Positions 35,692 through 44,977 of a DNA stretch of 64,000 nt are shown here, in pieces. Below the pieces are notes generated by a model. It had not been told where the DNA came from and ran no database searches. It saw only the letters and a program-made list of their open reading frames with translations. Each line of letters starts with the position of its first letter. Within the stretch, counting starts at the first letter, position 1. Both the position numbers and the translations under genes were made by a program. The stretch is from PSRJ01 sp963825305 (GTDB lineage: Bacteria > Acidobacteriota > Terriglobia > Bryobacterales > Bryobacteraceae). The DNA is taken from contig CAWGTA010000001.1 in assembly GCA_963825305.1 (NCBI GenBank), forward strand, positions 62,001 to 126,000, written 5' to 3'.

Positions 35692-37242
35692 TCAGGAGGC
35701 TGCGCGGAGAAGTGAGTCGAGATCCGCCGTTTTGCCGACTTCCATGGCGGCTTCCACTTGTAAGCTCAGGCGGTCTCGACCGATTGTCGCGACGGCAATA
35801 ATCCTGTCAGTCCGGCGATATATACCGAAGGCGTTCGACTTGTCCAGATCGCCGTCTATTTGACAACTATCCCATTGGGATGCGTGCCCAACGTAGGAGA
35901 TTTGGACATCATAGTGTTGGCTCCAGAAGAAGGGTGTTTGTCGGAATGGACCGCCGATGCCCAGCATCGAGCGTGCGACGGACTGGCCCTGTCGTTGGGC
36001 CACAACCCAATGTTCTATCCGCGTCTGTTCTCCTGAAATTGGTTCGGGATAGCGAGCGATATCGCCCGCTGCAAAAACGTCCGATGCACTCGTACGAAGC
36101 ATCTCATCGACTACGACACCGTTGTCGATCTTGATGCCCGCCTCATCGGCCAAGGAAGTGCGCGGCGAAACGCCGACTCCGAGGACGACCAAGTCGGCAT
36201 CTACGGGACGTCCGTGGTCGGTTTCAACCTTGTCGTCGAAAATCGCCTGCGGTTTGGTGTCGAGCAGGAATCGAACCCCATGCTTCTCGTGAAGCATCTG
36301 GACGAAGCGGCCCAGTTCTTTGCCCAGAATGTTTCCGAGCGGAACGGAGTCCTGACTGATGACGGTAACCTCGCGCCCACGGCTACGAAGAGAGGCGGCG
36401 ACTTCCAACCCGATGAAACTGGATCCGATCACCACGCAGTTTCGCGCCCGCTGTGCCTTGGCGATGATGGCCTTGCTGTCCGCGAGGGTACGGAGACGAA
36501 GAACGTGGGGTAGATTCGAGCCCTTGATCGCGAGCGAATGGGGCTCCGCTCCAGTGGCGAGCAAGAGCGCGCCGTATGCCAGTGTCCGGCCGTCCCGCAG
36601 GGAAACCCTGTGTTCGTCGGGGTGAATCCGAATTGCCGGATTGCCAGCGACATAGTCGACTTGGATTGACTGATAGTAATCGGGGGTCCGTAACGGAATC
36701 CATTCTTCCGGCGCCGAGCCAGCCAGGTAGTCCTTGGAAAGATTTGGACGGTCGACCGGGCTCGGCTGCTCGTCGGCAACGAGCGTAACTGGCCCCGCAT
36801 ATCCCTTCGTCCGAAGTATGTCTGCGCAGGCGGCTCCAGCTGCTCCGGCGCCAATGATCACGACAGAGGAAGGACTCTGGGGGCAGGGGACGCGGAAATC
36901 GACTTCCATCTTTCCCGTGATTGCGACCGTGTTTCCATGACGCCGTACATTAAAACATGACAGCGGATTGAGAGCCGGTGCGCCTTCAGCTTCGCCGGTA
37001 TGAATATTGAATCGAGCGTGATGCCAGGGGCATCGGATCGTATTGCCGACCAGAAGCCCCTCAGCCAGCGGACCGCCGTAATGGGTGCAGGTGCCTGCTA
37101 TCGCGAAAACGTGGTCGCCCTGAAGCACCAGGATAACAGCCTCGCCTTCATAATGGCCGAGGAACGGTTTGTTCTCGATGAGTTTGTCCAATTCGACGCC
37201 GGATTTCAGATCGGGTCCTGAGAGTTGCTTGTCTTCCGCCAT
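35692..37242 (-). CDS. Rieske-FAD pyridine nucleotide-disulfide reductase fusion
   Basis: A 516-residue fusion resembling AIFM3-type proteins. Residues ~15-110 are a Rieske [2Fe-2S] domain with the ligands in CTHYGGPLAEG and CPWHHARFN. Residues ~125 to the end are a FAD/NAD(P)H reductase: VVIIGAGAAGAACADIL for FAD, CVVIGSSFIGLEVAASLRSR for NAD(P)H, and the second FAD motif SDVFAAGDIARYPEP. It transfers electrons from NAD(P)H through FAD, possibly to its own Rieske cluster and a downstream partner. No oxygenase lies nearby, so the partner is unknown. Confidence 0.92.
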   Translation of the reverse strand: MAEDKQLSGPDLKSGVELDKLIENKPFLGHYEGEAVILVLQGDHVFAIAGTCTHYGGPLAEGLLVGNTIRCPWHHARFNIHTGEAEGAPALNPLSCFNVRRHGNTVAITGKMEVDFRVPCPQSPSSVVIIGAGAAGAACADILRTKGYAGPVTLVADEQPSPVDRPNLSKDYLAGSAPEEWIPLRTPDYYQSIQVDYVAGNPAIRIHPDEHRVSLRDGRTLAYGALLLATGAEPHSLAIKGSNLPHVLRLRTLADSKAIIAKAQRARNCVVIGSSFIGLEVAASLRSRGREVTVISQDSVPLGNILGKELGRFVQMLHEKHGVRFLLDTKPQAIFDDKVETDHGRPVDADLVVLGVGVSPRTSLADEAGIKIDNGVVVDEMLRTSASDVFAAGDIARYPEPISGEQTRIEHWVVAQRQGQSVARSMLGIGGPFRQTPFFWSQHYDVQISYVGHASQWDSCQIDGDLDKSNAFGIYRRTDRIIAVATIGRDRLSLQVEAAMEVGKTADLDSLLRAAS

Positions 37243-37471
37243 TCATGGCTCCATTCTTTATTCAAACACTTCAAGCTACGTTCCCGAGCGCTCCTGTTTG
37301 ATGCCCTCTTTCCACATAGCGAGGGCCGCGGATCACTCCCAGGCTATGGCGATTCCGGAATACCCCAGCACCATCTGACCTCCGCCGAAGCAAAGGCCGA
37401 CCACGGCGACGTCGGCAACAAAAGATTCACCTAAATCGTCGAAAGGCAGACGGCCCAACCGGACCAGCATC

Positions 37472-37774
37472 CTACCGCCCGTACAATCGCCGCAGTTCGA
37501 TCTTGGCGTCGTTCAGCAGTTTCTTGCGATGACCCGACAAACCCTTGCCAGCCCGATTGATATAAAAGTTGAGCATCGACATCGCCGATTGGAGAGGAGA
37601 GCCCTTGCGGCGCTTGCTGGTATCGGCGGAGCGCTTGAGCGATCGCGCGATGCCCGCGGGGCTGCGAAGAGCGAATACACCACGTTCGAGATCGAGCGCG
37701 TTACTATTCTTGGTCACGCTTTGCGACCAACGTTTCGGTGATAACACAGCCTTCGATTTGGCGACACGTGGCAT
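37472..37774 (-). CDS. DUF3175 family protein
   Basis: A 100-residue basic protein matching DUF3175: KRWSQSVTKNSNALDLERGV, then RSLKRSADTSKRRKGSPLQS and AMSMLNFYINRAGKGLSGHR. No signal peptide or membrane segment. Function is unknown. It occurs in soil bacteria near other small stress proteins, which is also its setting here. It lies 9 bp downstream of the aldo/keto reductase on the same strand. Confidence 0.8.
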   Translation of the reverse strand: MPRVAKSKAVLSPKRWSQSVTKNSNALDLERGVFALRSPAGIARSLKRSADTSKRRKGSPLQSAMSMLNFYINRAGKGLSGHRKKLLNDAKIELRRLYGR

Positions 37775-37783
37775 GGCCGCCGC

Positions 37784-38809
37784 CTATCCTGTCCCTTTCG
37801 CGAGTTCTTGAACCTGGTTCGTCTCGCCACCCAGCCAGTCCGGATGCTTGGCGGTAGAGTCGAAATGACCGGTAGTCTTGAACAACTCGAAGGTCCCCTG
37901 TGCGGCCGCTTTTGCTGTCTTCGAGGTGATTGCGGAGACCTCCTGGTCGCTCATCGGGCGAAACGTGCGCGCAGCGGCCAGTGCCTGCTCGAGTATCTTC
38001 TCGCTGTCGACCCCTGTAATGACGACCGAGACCGGCAAGTTCATCGCGAAATGCAGACACTCCACCGGCGACGCGGTATTGCTTTTGAGAATTACCGAGC
38101 CGCCCATGCTCTTCATCCCCAGAATCCCGACCTTCTGGCGCACCGCCTCCGGCACAACCAGCTTTCCGAAGCTTCGGAAGTGCGCGTCCATCACGTTCAG
38201 CGGCATCTGCACCGTATCGAAATGAAAGCCATGGCGTTGCGCCACTTCGAGCATGTACAAGTGCACGTGCGGATCTTTGTGGCCGGTGAATCCGATGAAT
38301 CGGATCTTCCCAGCTTTCCGCGCCGCCACGAAGGCCTCCATCGCGCCGCCCTCCGCAAAAATGCGATCGGGATCTTCGAAGCGGATGACTTCGTGATGTT
38401 GCATCAGGTCGATATGATCGGTCTGCAGGCGGCGCAGCGACTCATCGATCTGCTTCGCGGCTGAGTCTTTCGTGCGGCCGTCCACCTTGGTCATCACGAA
38501 TGCCTTCTGGCGGTATCCATCCCGCAACGCCTTGCCGACCCGGATCTCGCTATGGCCCCCGTTGTAGTCCCAGGAGTTGTCGAGGAAACTCACGCCTTGG
38601 TCGAGTGCGGACCGCACGATGCGGATGGCGTCGGGTTCGGCCACGTGAGGCAAGCCCAGATGAAAGCCGCCCAATCCCACAAGGGAGACCTTTTCGCCGG
38701 TCGTACCCAGCGGGCGGTAGGGAATATTGGAATCGGATGCAGCCATATTCGTAAGAGTTGAAAGACTAGCCACTGCGCCCAGCACTGTTCGCCGGCTCAC
38801 ATTAGACAT
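37784..38809 (-). CDS. Tat-exported aldo/keto reductase
   Basis: A 341-residue aldo/keto reductase with a twin-arginine-like leader (SRRTVLGAVASLSTL). The catalytic tetrad is visible as Asp and Tyr in FLDNSWDYNGGHSE, Lys in AFVMTKVDG and His in DLMQHHEVIRFE. GVDSEKILEQALAA in the C-terminus binds the NADP phosphate in relatives. An exported NADPH enzyme would have to fold with its cofactor first, which the Tat route allows. The in-vivo substrate is unknown. Probably co-transcribed with the DUF3175 gene. Confidence 0.92.
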   Translation of the reverse strand: MSNVSRRTVLGAVASLSTLTNMAASDSNIPYRPLGTTGEKVSLVGLGGFHLGLPHVAEPDAIRIVRSALDQGVSFLDNSWDYNGGHSEIRVGKALRDGYRQKAFVMTKVDGRTKDSAAKQIDESLRRLQTDHIDLMQHHEVIRFEDPDRIFAEGGAMEAFVAARKAGKIRFIGFTGHKDPHVHLYMLEVAQRHGFHFDTVQMPLNVMDAHFRSFGKLVVPEAVRQKVGILGMKSMGGSVILKSNTASPVECLHFAMNLPVSVVITGVDSEKILEQALAAARTFRPMSDQEVSAITSKTAKAAAQGTFELFKTTGHFDSTAKHPDWLGGETNQVQELAKGTG

Positions 38810-38822
38810 TGGAATGGCCTCT

Positions 38823-39178
38823 TTACTTCACATCGGCGAGGCCCCGTACCTGCAAGGCGGGAAGCGTCTTTCTGGGCGAGGCCTTGAGGTCGGGATCGCT
38901 CGCGTTACTATCCTCCCTCTGAAATTTCGCCATGTGCTCGGTGTGACCGGCGAACATACGTTCCATGTAGGGCCGATCGAAGGCCGCGCCGCTAAGCCAC
39001 GAAAGGCGTTGCTTCGCCGCTTGCGATTTCCCATCGATCCCGGCAGGGACGCTCGCACCCGGTTGGCAATCCTTTCATCGGCCTTTTTCAGACGTGCCGC
39101 CGCCTTGTCTTGGGTGGCGCTGGTGCATATAACCACCAACGGCACGGCTATTGTTGCCGCGAGTCGAGGGTGTTTCAC
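38823..39178 (-). pseudogene. DUF4142 family protein remnant
   Basis: A GTG at 39178 opens a signal-like N-terminus (HPRLAATIAVPLVVICTSAT, then DKAAARLKKADERIA). The central four-helix part is missing. In another frame the C-terminus reads WLSGAAFDRPYMERMFAGHT, then DPDLKASPRKTLPALQV, ending with TAA at 38823. That is the end of a DUF4142 protein, a periplasmic ferritin-like four-helix family. Large deletion plus frameshift make it a pseudogene. Confidence 0.6.
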
Positions 39179-39664
39179 GTTTGCGAACTCAGCACGCGTG
39201 CGACCGTTGGACGTGAGAACCCACAAACTAACTTCTGGAGGCCAGTGGAGTATCGGGCAGTCTGAACATTCTGCCCGCTGCGGCCGAATTCTGTTCACCG
39301 TCCCGTCAAGTCAATTCCACGGCTTCGCGGGAGAACGTCCTTGAGCTCGTTATGGCCGGAAGGGCTCGTTGATGGTTCTACCCGAAGACACGAATTATCA
39401 AGCGAGGAGCGCCAAGGGCTCGCTGCGCAATATGTGCGCTGCACATCGAGATCGCATGCAATTGCAGCACCGCGCAGCGGTTTCCGGTCTGCTGACGGCT
39501 CGGTGCCCGCTCTTCATCAACGGCCGTGGTTCGTGGGCGGGCGTCGCAAGACCCCTATGCTTTGATTCTCCACCTGAGAACGCTCCCTTTCTCGGCCACT
39601 CGCCGGACGCATAGGGTCCGAAAAGTGCCGCAACTGCAGCGGTCGACCGGTGGACAAGAACCTA
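39179..39664. other. 486-bp stretch without recognisable gene
   Basis: Short open frames exist on both strands, but none has a credible start with Shine-Dalgarno or a recognisable family. No tRNA, strong hairpin or repeat was noticed. Confidence 0.5.
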
Positions 39665-40210
39665 CTACTTCTTGCTGGCTTTCTTATTGGCCTGGATGCC
39701 CGCCTTCAAAAACTTGATTGCCTTCTTAGGGCCTCCAGTACCGGTCACTTTGAACTTCTTGCCGCGTTGTTTGTTGTACGAAATGAAAAATTCTTCCAAC
39801 TGATCGAGGAGTGTCTTGCTCACGTCACTGATCGTTTCCAGACCCTCGTGGTCGTAGGAGTGAATTGCGACGCCCAGAAGCCGGTCATTACTTTCGGTCT
39901 TCCCGTCCTCCGACTGCTCGGCCTCAATGATTCCGATGATACGGACTTCGATCAGGCACCCCACATGCGCAGGCGCATCCATCAGTACGAGAATGTCGAG
40001 GGGATCGCCATCTTCGCCGAGAGTGGAGGGAATGAAACCGAAGTCGAAAGGAAACATCATTCCTTCCGGCAGCAGACCGCCGAGCATAAACAGGCCGGAA
40101 TCCGGATCATAATCAAACTTGTTGCGGCAGCCTTTCGGTGTTTCTATGATGGCCCGGCAAGTATGTTTCTTTGGGTCAAGGCGAGGGGAAAGCTTTGAAA
40201 GATCGGCCAT
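39665..40210 (-). CDS. ppa: inorganic pyrophosphatase (soluble, family I)
   Basis: A 181-residue cytoplasmic enzyme hydrolysing PPi to two phosphates with Mg2+. The family signature is in EDGDPLDILVLMDAPAHVGC, with further active-site residues in NKFDYDPDSGLF, MMFPFDFGFIPSTLGEDGD and LLGVAIHSYDHEGLE. The C-terminus has a lysine-rich tail (IQANKKASKK). Shine-Dalgarno-like GGAAGG precedes the ATG. It is divergent from the DUF389 gene with only 39 bp between starts, so both promoters must be compact or overlap. Confidence 0.95.
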   Translation of the reverse strand: MADLSKLSPRLDPKKHTCRAIIETPKGCRNKFDYDPDSGLFMLGGLLPEGMMFPFDFGFIPSTLGEDGDPLDILVLMDAPAHVGCLIEVRIIGIIEAEQSEDGKTESNDRLLGVAIHSYDHEGLETISDVSKTLLDQLEEFFISYNKQRGKKFKVTGTGGPKKAIKFLKAGIQANKKASKK

Positions 40211-40249
40211 GGTTCAGACCTTCCATACTATGTTAGGGAGTTTACAGTC

Positions 40250-41161
40250 ATGCATGAAATAAGGGCAACACTTCCTCCGGAGCATGTCGAAAAGGCAACG
40301 CGGCTCGCGCGGGTGGCTGGCATTGATCGGGTAGCGGTCTCGGACATTTACCTTCATGGACCGGATGCGAGGCGCCAGGTCGTCAGTGTAGAAACATCGA
40401 CGCCGAAGGCGCGCGCTTTTGTCGAGGCTTTTCTGGGCTCGGCAGAACTGCGAGGCGCCGATTATTCGCTGACCTCGCGGGAACTGCGGGCGATCGTGAA
40501 CGGCGAAGATCTCGCGGCTCTTACCCGTCCCATGAGCGAGCCGTTTCCGGACGTAATCCAGGACCTTTGGCAATTGAGCCACCTGACAACCAGTTATGTG
40601 GCGCGTGCGGCGGCCGGTGCGATACTGCTCGCAACGGGCATTCTCGACGATAACGCCGTCGCCATCGTTGTGGCGGCTCTGTTCCTGCCCTTTCTTGCCG
40701 AAGTTCTCGCGGTCAGCTTCGGCCTTTGGAGCCGCGATCGCCGCTTGATCTTGCGCGGTTTGCGAGCCATCGCCGTCAGTACGGCTCTCGCTTTTATGGC
40801 GGGAGCCCTGGTCGCCATGGCGCAGGGCGGTCCGATTCATTTCGCGGCCTTCAAGAGTCCCCTGGCCAGCTTTGCGCTGTCCGCCGTGATCGGCATAACG
40901 GCGGGCCTCTCGAATGCGGACGATACCGGCCGTCGCTATCTCATCGGCGTGGCGGCGGCAGTCCAGTTGGCCATTTTTCCGGTCTGGCTCGGTGCAGCGG
41001 CCGTCGTCGGCTTGCCGGCGGAAAGCGTCTTTTGGTCGCGCCTGGGCAGCTTCTTGATCAACCTCGGTACGATCTCGCTGACCGCCGTCGCGGCCTATGC
41101 GGCCTTGCATCTGCAGCCGGGGCGCGGCTCGAAATCGCCGAGGAGCGGACGCGCGGAGTAA
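40250..41161 (+). CDS. DUF389 family membrane protein
   Basis: A 303-residue protein with an N-terminal soluble domain (residues 1-110; HEIRATLPPEHVEKATRLA, a ferredoxin-like fold in relatives) and six hydrophobic segments (for example AAGAILLATGILDDNAVAIV and ALSAVIGITAGLSNADDTG). The conserved asparagine-containing turn GILDDNAVAIVVAALFLPFL fits DUF389. Function is unknown. Shine-Dalgarno GGGAG lies about 9 bases before the ATG. Confidence 0.85.
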   Translation: MHEIRATLPPEHVEKATRLARVAGIDRVAVSDIYLHGPDARRQVVSVETSTPKARAFVEAFLGSAELRGADYSLTSRELRAIVNGEDLAALTRPMSEPFPDVIQDLWQLSHLTTSYVARAAAGAILLATGILDDNAVAIVVAALFLPFLAEVLAVSFGLWSRDRRLILRGLRAIAVSTALAFMAGALVAMAQGGPIHFAAFKSPLASFALSAVIGITAGLSNADDTGRRYLIGVAAAVQLAIFPVWLGAAAVVGLPAESVFWSRLGSFLINLGTISLTAVAAYAALHLQPGRGSKSPRSGRAE

Positions 41162-41203
41162 ACGCGAGTGAGCGGACAGAAGAACCGTGGAACACCGCCT
41201 TTC

Positions 41204-41413
41204 TTAGGATTGTTTCTTCTTCGGAATCTTCGCCCCGGATTTTCGCGCCTCACTAAGGGCGATCGCGACAGCTTGTTTTCGGCTTTTCACCTTCTTGCCG
41301 CTGCCGGATTTCAGCGTGCCGCTCTTGTGCTCCTTCATGACCTTGTGGATCTTGCTTTTGCCCATCAAGCTTGTGCGCGAGCCGGAATGCGAGTGAGATG
41401 ACTTCGTCGGCAT
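41204..41413 (-). CDS. DUF6496 small basic protein
   Basis: A 69-residue, strongly basic protein (about one quarter Lys). The core KIHKVMKEHKSGTLKSGSGK ... KSRKQAVAIALSEARKSGAK is characteristic of DUF6496. Presumably cytoplasmic and possibly nucleic-acid-binding; no function is established. It follows the hemerythrin gene by 14 bp on the same strand. Confidence 0.75.
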   Translation of the reverse strand: MPTKSSHSHSGSRTSLMGKSKIHKVMKEHKSGTLKSGSGKKVKSRKQAVAIALSEARKSGAKIPKKKQS

Positions 41414-41427
41414 GGCTTTTGCCTTTC

Positions 41428-42042
41428 CTAGTGGCTGGCGTGGACGCTGACGCTTTTGGTGGTCCGGGCACGCGCCGCCGTCTTCGACGCTGTCTTCGTG
41501 CGAGCAGGCGCGGCTTTCCGAGACGCAACGGCTGGTGAATCGTCCTTGCCCTTAACGCCAGCGACCATCGTATGCTCTTTATCCTTGGGAATACCGTTTA
41601 CCTTAAGTTCTTTCTTGCGGTCGAGCATTTTCTGGCCGAGAGCCTCGAAGTCGATGTCGAGGTCCTTCGCCTTCGGCAGGATCTCGTTTTCCTCTTCCTT
41701 GATGTGATGCCGCACACTCTCCGCAAGGACCGTGAACTTGGCGTTGCGATGGCCGCCGCCGCGGTTTACATCCAGTTCGGCAATCAGCACCCTAGCAATG
41801 TGATGCTCCTCGTCCGCTTCGTTCATGGTGTCCGTCCCGACATGCTTGCGCACCGCCGGATAAAAGATTTCTTCCTCGATCGCCGCATGGATTTTCAATT
41901 CGGTGACCGCCTTGGTGATGATCTTTTCCTTCTGTGCGGCCGAGTCGGTTTTCTCGAATCTGTCAAAAAACTCCTTCACGGTCTCATGATCCTTCTTGAG
42001 GATCGAAATCGCATGTTTTTCAGGCATCATAAAGTCGAGCAT
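41428..42042 (-). CDS. hemerythrin HHE domain protein with basic C-terminal tail
   Basis: About 204 residues from the ATG at 42042 (MLDFMMPEKHAISILKKDHE). The di-iron-type ligands are visible: His and Glu in KKDHETVKEFFDRFEK, HAAIEEEIFYPAVRKH, EEHHIARVLIAELD and HHIKEEENEILPKAKD. After residue ~145 comes a long Lys/Ala/Arg-rich tail (TKTASKTAARARTTKSVSVH) that looks histone-H1-like and may bind DNA. Iron/oxygen or NO sensing is the usual guess for the family. Probably one transcript with the DUF6496 gene. Confidence 0.88.
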   Translation of the reverse strand: MLDFMMPEKHAISILKKDHETVKEFFDRFEKTDSAAQKEKIITKAVTELKIHAAIEEEIFYPAVRKHVGTDTMNEADEEHHIARVLIAELDVNRGGGHRNAKFTVLAESVRHHIKEEENEILPKAKDLDIDFEALGQKMLDRKKELKVNGIPKDKEHTMVAGVKGKDDSPAVASRKAAPARTKTASKTAARARTTKSVSVHASH

Positions 42043-42113
42043 CTTTGGTCTCCTTAAGCTCTTGCGGGGACATGCGCCCGCTCCAATTACTCCCAATGGC
42101 CCGTAGCATGTTT

Positions 42114-42131
42114 AGCTCCAAAGCTGGAGCT
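42114..42131. terminator. short hairpin in the 307-bp gap between divergent genes
   Basis: AGCTCCA and TGGAGCT pair around a 4-nt loop. The hairpin lies in the intergenic region 42043-42349 between the hemerythrin and AsmA-like starts, where nothing else was recognised. With no convergent transcript it may instead be an operator or leader structure. Confidence 0.3.
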
Positions 42132-42349
42132 TGTTTAACGTAATGGCACCTGACCTGCTAGAAGGACAGCGACCGGATCTCACCGGCCGTGAGGAGATCT
42201 TATGAGCCACGGAGAACTCGTCGAACCAATCAAAAGGCACAAGCGTATTGGCGCGGGTCTCCGGCCTGGTGTCGATTGGCTCCGGCTTGAAGCGCGAGCG
42301 TGAGCCGCGATTGGAGTGGCGGTTGCGAACGTTGCGCCGTGTGGAGACC

Positions 42350-43891
42350 ATGACGCAGCCGAAAGAGAAGCCCATCCAGTGGAGATTGGTAGGCGTGATG
42401 GCGGCCCTCGCAGTCGTCTTGGCCAGCTCGATCGCGTCCACAAAGCTGTCCAGCAATGCGCGTGACCGCGTTGTGCAACTGTTGCAGCAGCATTTTGGTG
42501 CCAACCTGCGAGTAGAAAAACTGGAGGTCAAACTTTTTCCAACCGTCCGAATTCATTGCGAGGGAATGGTTTTCACTAAGCCGGGGCAAACCGGCGCCCC
42601 TCCCCTAATCACCATGCGGCAGCTTTCCGCGACAGCTAGTATACTGGGAGCGCTGCGAAGCCCGCCTCGGATCCAGGAAGCGCAGTTGGATGGGCTCCGC
42701 ATTCAAGTCTGGCGGCGCGGCTCGCAGGCCCCACAGCAAGAACATTTCCGCCGCAAACCGGTGCCGGCCTTCATCATCGATCGTGTCAACGCGGACGGAA
42801 CTGTTTTGATGGTCTTCCCCAAAGACGAACGCAAGCAGCCGCTAGAATTCGATATTCGCCGGCTGCAGCTCTGGAGTGCCGGGACGCCGGCGCCGATGGC
42901 GTTTCGGGCTACGCTGGCCAACGCCGAGCCACCGGGCGAAATCAAAACGACGGGCCAGTTCGGTCCGTGGAACAAAGACAACCCGGATGAGACTCCAGTC
43001 CTGGGGAGTTACACGTTTCGTGACGCCGACTTGGCCGTTTTTCGTGGTATCGCCGGAAAACTGGCGTCCGATGGAAGATACCGCGGAGTCCTGGAACACA
43101 TCGAAGTCGACGGATGGACCGATGTCGCCAACTTCACCCTGAAAGTGAGCGGCAACCCAGTCGATTTGAAAACTCGCTTTCACGCCATCGTGGATGGAAC
43201 CAATGGCGACACTTTCCTCGATCCAGTGGAGGCGCAATTTGGAAATTCGCATGTGACGGCTCATGGCGACGTCCAAGGCGAGAAAAGTGTGAAGGGAAAG
43301 AGCGTGTCACTCGATGTGACGGCCCAAGGCAGGGTGGAAGACATGCTGTATCTTGCAACGAAAGCCACGCAGCCATTCATGAAGGGAGCTATCCGGTTCC
43401 AGACCAAGCTGAAGATTCCCCCCGGAGATGTGGATATCGCACAGAAACTCCAACTAACGGGCGCTTTGGCGATCGAATCAGCACAGTTCACCAAACTTGA
43501 CGTCCAACAAAAGGTTGACTCCCTAAGTCGCAAAGGACAAGGCAAACCCGATGCCCCGCCGGGTGGAACCGTGGTATCAGATTTTGCCGGCCAGTTTGCG
43601 CTCAATCGGGGCGAACTTACGTTGCGCCGATTCTCGTTTCAAATGCCCGGAGCGGCACTGACCCTCAATGGCAACTATGGTCTCCTCGATGAACGCCTAG
43701 ACTTTCATGGAACCGTCGAACTGGATGCCAAGATTTCGGAGACAACGACCGGGTTTAAATCATTGTTGCTAAAAGCGGTCGATCCATTTTTCCAAGGGAA
43801 GAAGGCCGGCGCACTGATTGCGATCAAGATTACGGGCACCCGCGAACAGCCCGCCTTTGGTCTGGATCTCGGCCGCCGCAAAGGAAATTGA
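42350..43891 (+). CDS. AsmA-like envelope protein
   Basis: About 513 residues from the ATG at 42350 (MTQPKEKPIQWRLVG); the open frame begins 34 codons earlier without support. One N-terminal membrane anchor (LVGVMAALAVVLASSIASTK), then a periplasmic beta-rich body. The N-terminal AsmA pattern is seen as VVQLLQQHFGANLRVEKLEV, and the C-terminal AsmA domain as ALTLNGNYGLLDERLDFHGT ... KAGALIAIKITGTREQPAFG. AsmA/TamB-type proteins bridge the periplasm and are linked to phospholipid or outer-membrane homeostasis. Confidence 0.75.
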   Translation: MTQPKEKPIQWRLVGVMAALAVVLASSIASTKLSSNARDRVVQLLQQHFGANLRVEKLEVKLFPTVRIHCEGMVFTKPGQTGAPPLITMRQLSATASILGALRSPPRIQEAQLDGLRIQVWRRGSQAPQQEHFRRKPVPAFIIDRVNADGTVLMVFPKDERKQPLEFDIRRLQLWSAGTPAPMAFRATLANAEPPGEIKTTGQFGPWNKDNPDETPVLGSYTFRDADLAVFRGIAGKLASDGRYRGVLEHIEVDGWTDVANFTLKVSGNPVDLKTRFHAIVDGTNGDTFLDPVEAQFGNSHVTAHGDVQGEKSVKGKSVSLDVTAQGRVEDMLYLATKATQPFMKGAIRFQTKLKIPPGDVDIAQKLQLTGALAIESAQFTKLDVQQKVDSLSRKGQGKPDAPPGGTVVSDFAGQFALNRGELTLRRFSFQMPGAALTLNGNYGLLDERLDFHGTVELDAKISETTTGFKSLLLKAVDPFFQGKKAGALIAIKITGTREQPAFGLDLGRRKGN

Positions 43892-43917
43892 ACCCGGGTC
43901 CTAGCGGTGAATGCCCT

Positions 43918-44210
43918 ACTCTCGATTGGATAGAAATCGCGCGTCGCCCGGCACAGGCCATGCTGGCTGGCGCGATTATCGGTGTGAATGCGTCGCGCGC
44001 GTCGGTCCGGCAGGCCTATGGACGACCATAGTGGTGTGCCTGGCCGCCGCTGTCGCGATGCTTGAAACCAACTTGCTCATGCTGACGATGGGCAAAGCCC
44101 CCGATTCTTTTGTGGTGATGGATGTGAGGTGCCTGCCGCTCCGCATTCTGACCGGAATGGGGTTTATCGGCACTTGCGCGATTTTCCGGCGCGGCGATGT
44201 TCTGGGACTC
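43918..44210 (+). pseudogene. MgtC/SapB family membrane protein remnant
   Basis: One frame gives MLAGAIIGVN, and after a shift near 44005 the reading continues GPAGLWTTIVVCLAAAVAML and LRILTGMGFIGTCAIFRRGD, the conserved membrane core of MgtC. The N-terminal helix and everything beyond the RRGD motif are missing, so it is a fragment. Confidence 0.65.
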
Positions 44211-44264
44211 AAGTGGGAACAGACTCATGGCGCCCAAAATATGAGAGTTTTTCCGGAGGTGAAT

Positions 44265-44420
44265 ATGACGCTAGATCACGATCCTAAACTTCCACCACCC
44301 GATCCCGATCCTGAGCCTGCCCAGCCGACACCGCCGCTGCGCGATCCCGATGAACCAGGGCCGGATGTGATCGGTCCCATCGACCCGGAACCGGACTTTG
44401 CGGGCCGCTTGAACGTGTAA
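44265..44420 (+). CDS. small proline/aspartate-rich protein
   Basis: A 51-residue protein, mostly Pro, Asp and Glu (PPPDPDPEPAQPTPPLRDPD). A strong GGAGG Shine-Dalgarno at 44255-44259 sits five bases before the ATG, which is the main reason for calling it a gene. Similar tiny proline-rich proteins are found beside stress genes in soil proteobacteria (from memory). Function unknown; probably unstructured. The next 196 bases, to 44616, hold nothing recognised. Confidence 0.5.
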   Translation: MTLDHDPKLPPPDPDPEPAQPTPPLRDPDEPGPDVIGPIDPEPDFAGRLNV

Positions 44421-44616
44421 TCGCGCGTAAGAGAGGCATGAGCGAACTGTAATCCATGCGGCCCTCAAGGATCTGGTTTGCGGTCACCATCACCCGGAGG
44501 AACAAGCTGGCAGGCCACCGGCAGCAAGCCGGCGAGGGCTGGTGCATGGACTGTGCCACTGTGCTTTAGCACGCACCAGAGCGATGGCATGCGATTCGCT
44601 GTTCGCTGTCATCGGC

Positions 44617-44934
44617 ATGCACCAGCACGAGCACGACGAAAACAACGCACCGAATCAGGCGAAGAGCGCAAAACCAACCGATTCGGAGGCTCATCTTGCC
44701 AAGGGGGTACCGGGGGCTCATCCACCTCTTGAACAAAACAGGGCACACGTGGGAAACCGGCACAAGACAGTTGCCGGCTACTTCTCGATTTATGAAACCG
44801 CTCACTTCGGTATCAGGGAAATGGGCGTCGAGAGAACTTTTCAAACGCTGTTGAAGGTAAATCAGAAGGACGGTTTCGATTGCCCTAGTTGTGCCTGGCC
44901 TGATCCGGACGGCCAACGGAAAACCGCTGAGTAA
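44617..44934 (+). pseudogene. YdeP/FdhF-like molybdopterin oxidoreductase, N-terminal fragment
   Basis: A 105-residue open frame. From about residue 55 on it matches the N-terminus of YdeP-type formate-dehydrogenase-like oxidoreductases: AGYFSIYETAHFGIREMGVE and TFQTLLKVNQKDGFDCPSCA, including the Cys-Pro-x-Cys pattern of this family. It stops at QRKTAE, where the intact ~750-residue enzyme would continue. The rest of the gene is absent from the downstream DNA. Confidence 0.7.
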
Positions 44935-44977
44935 CCGGGCAAGGCCCAATCGGATCGTGGGCCGAGGCGGATGGTGA

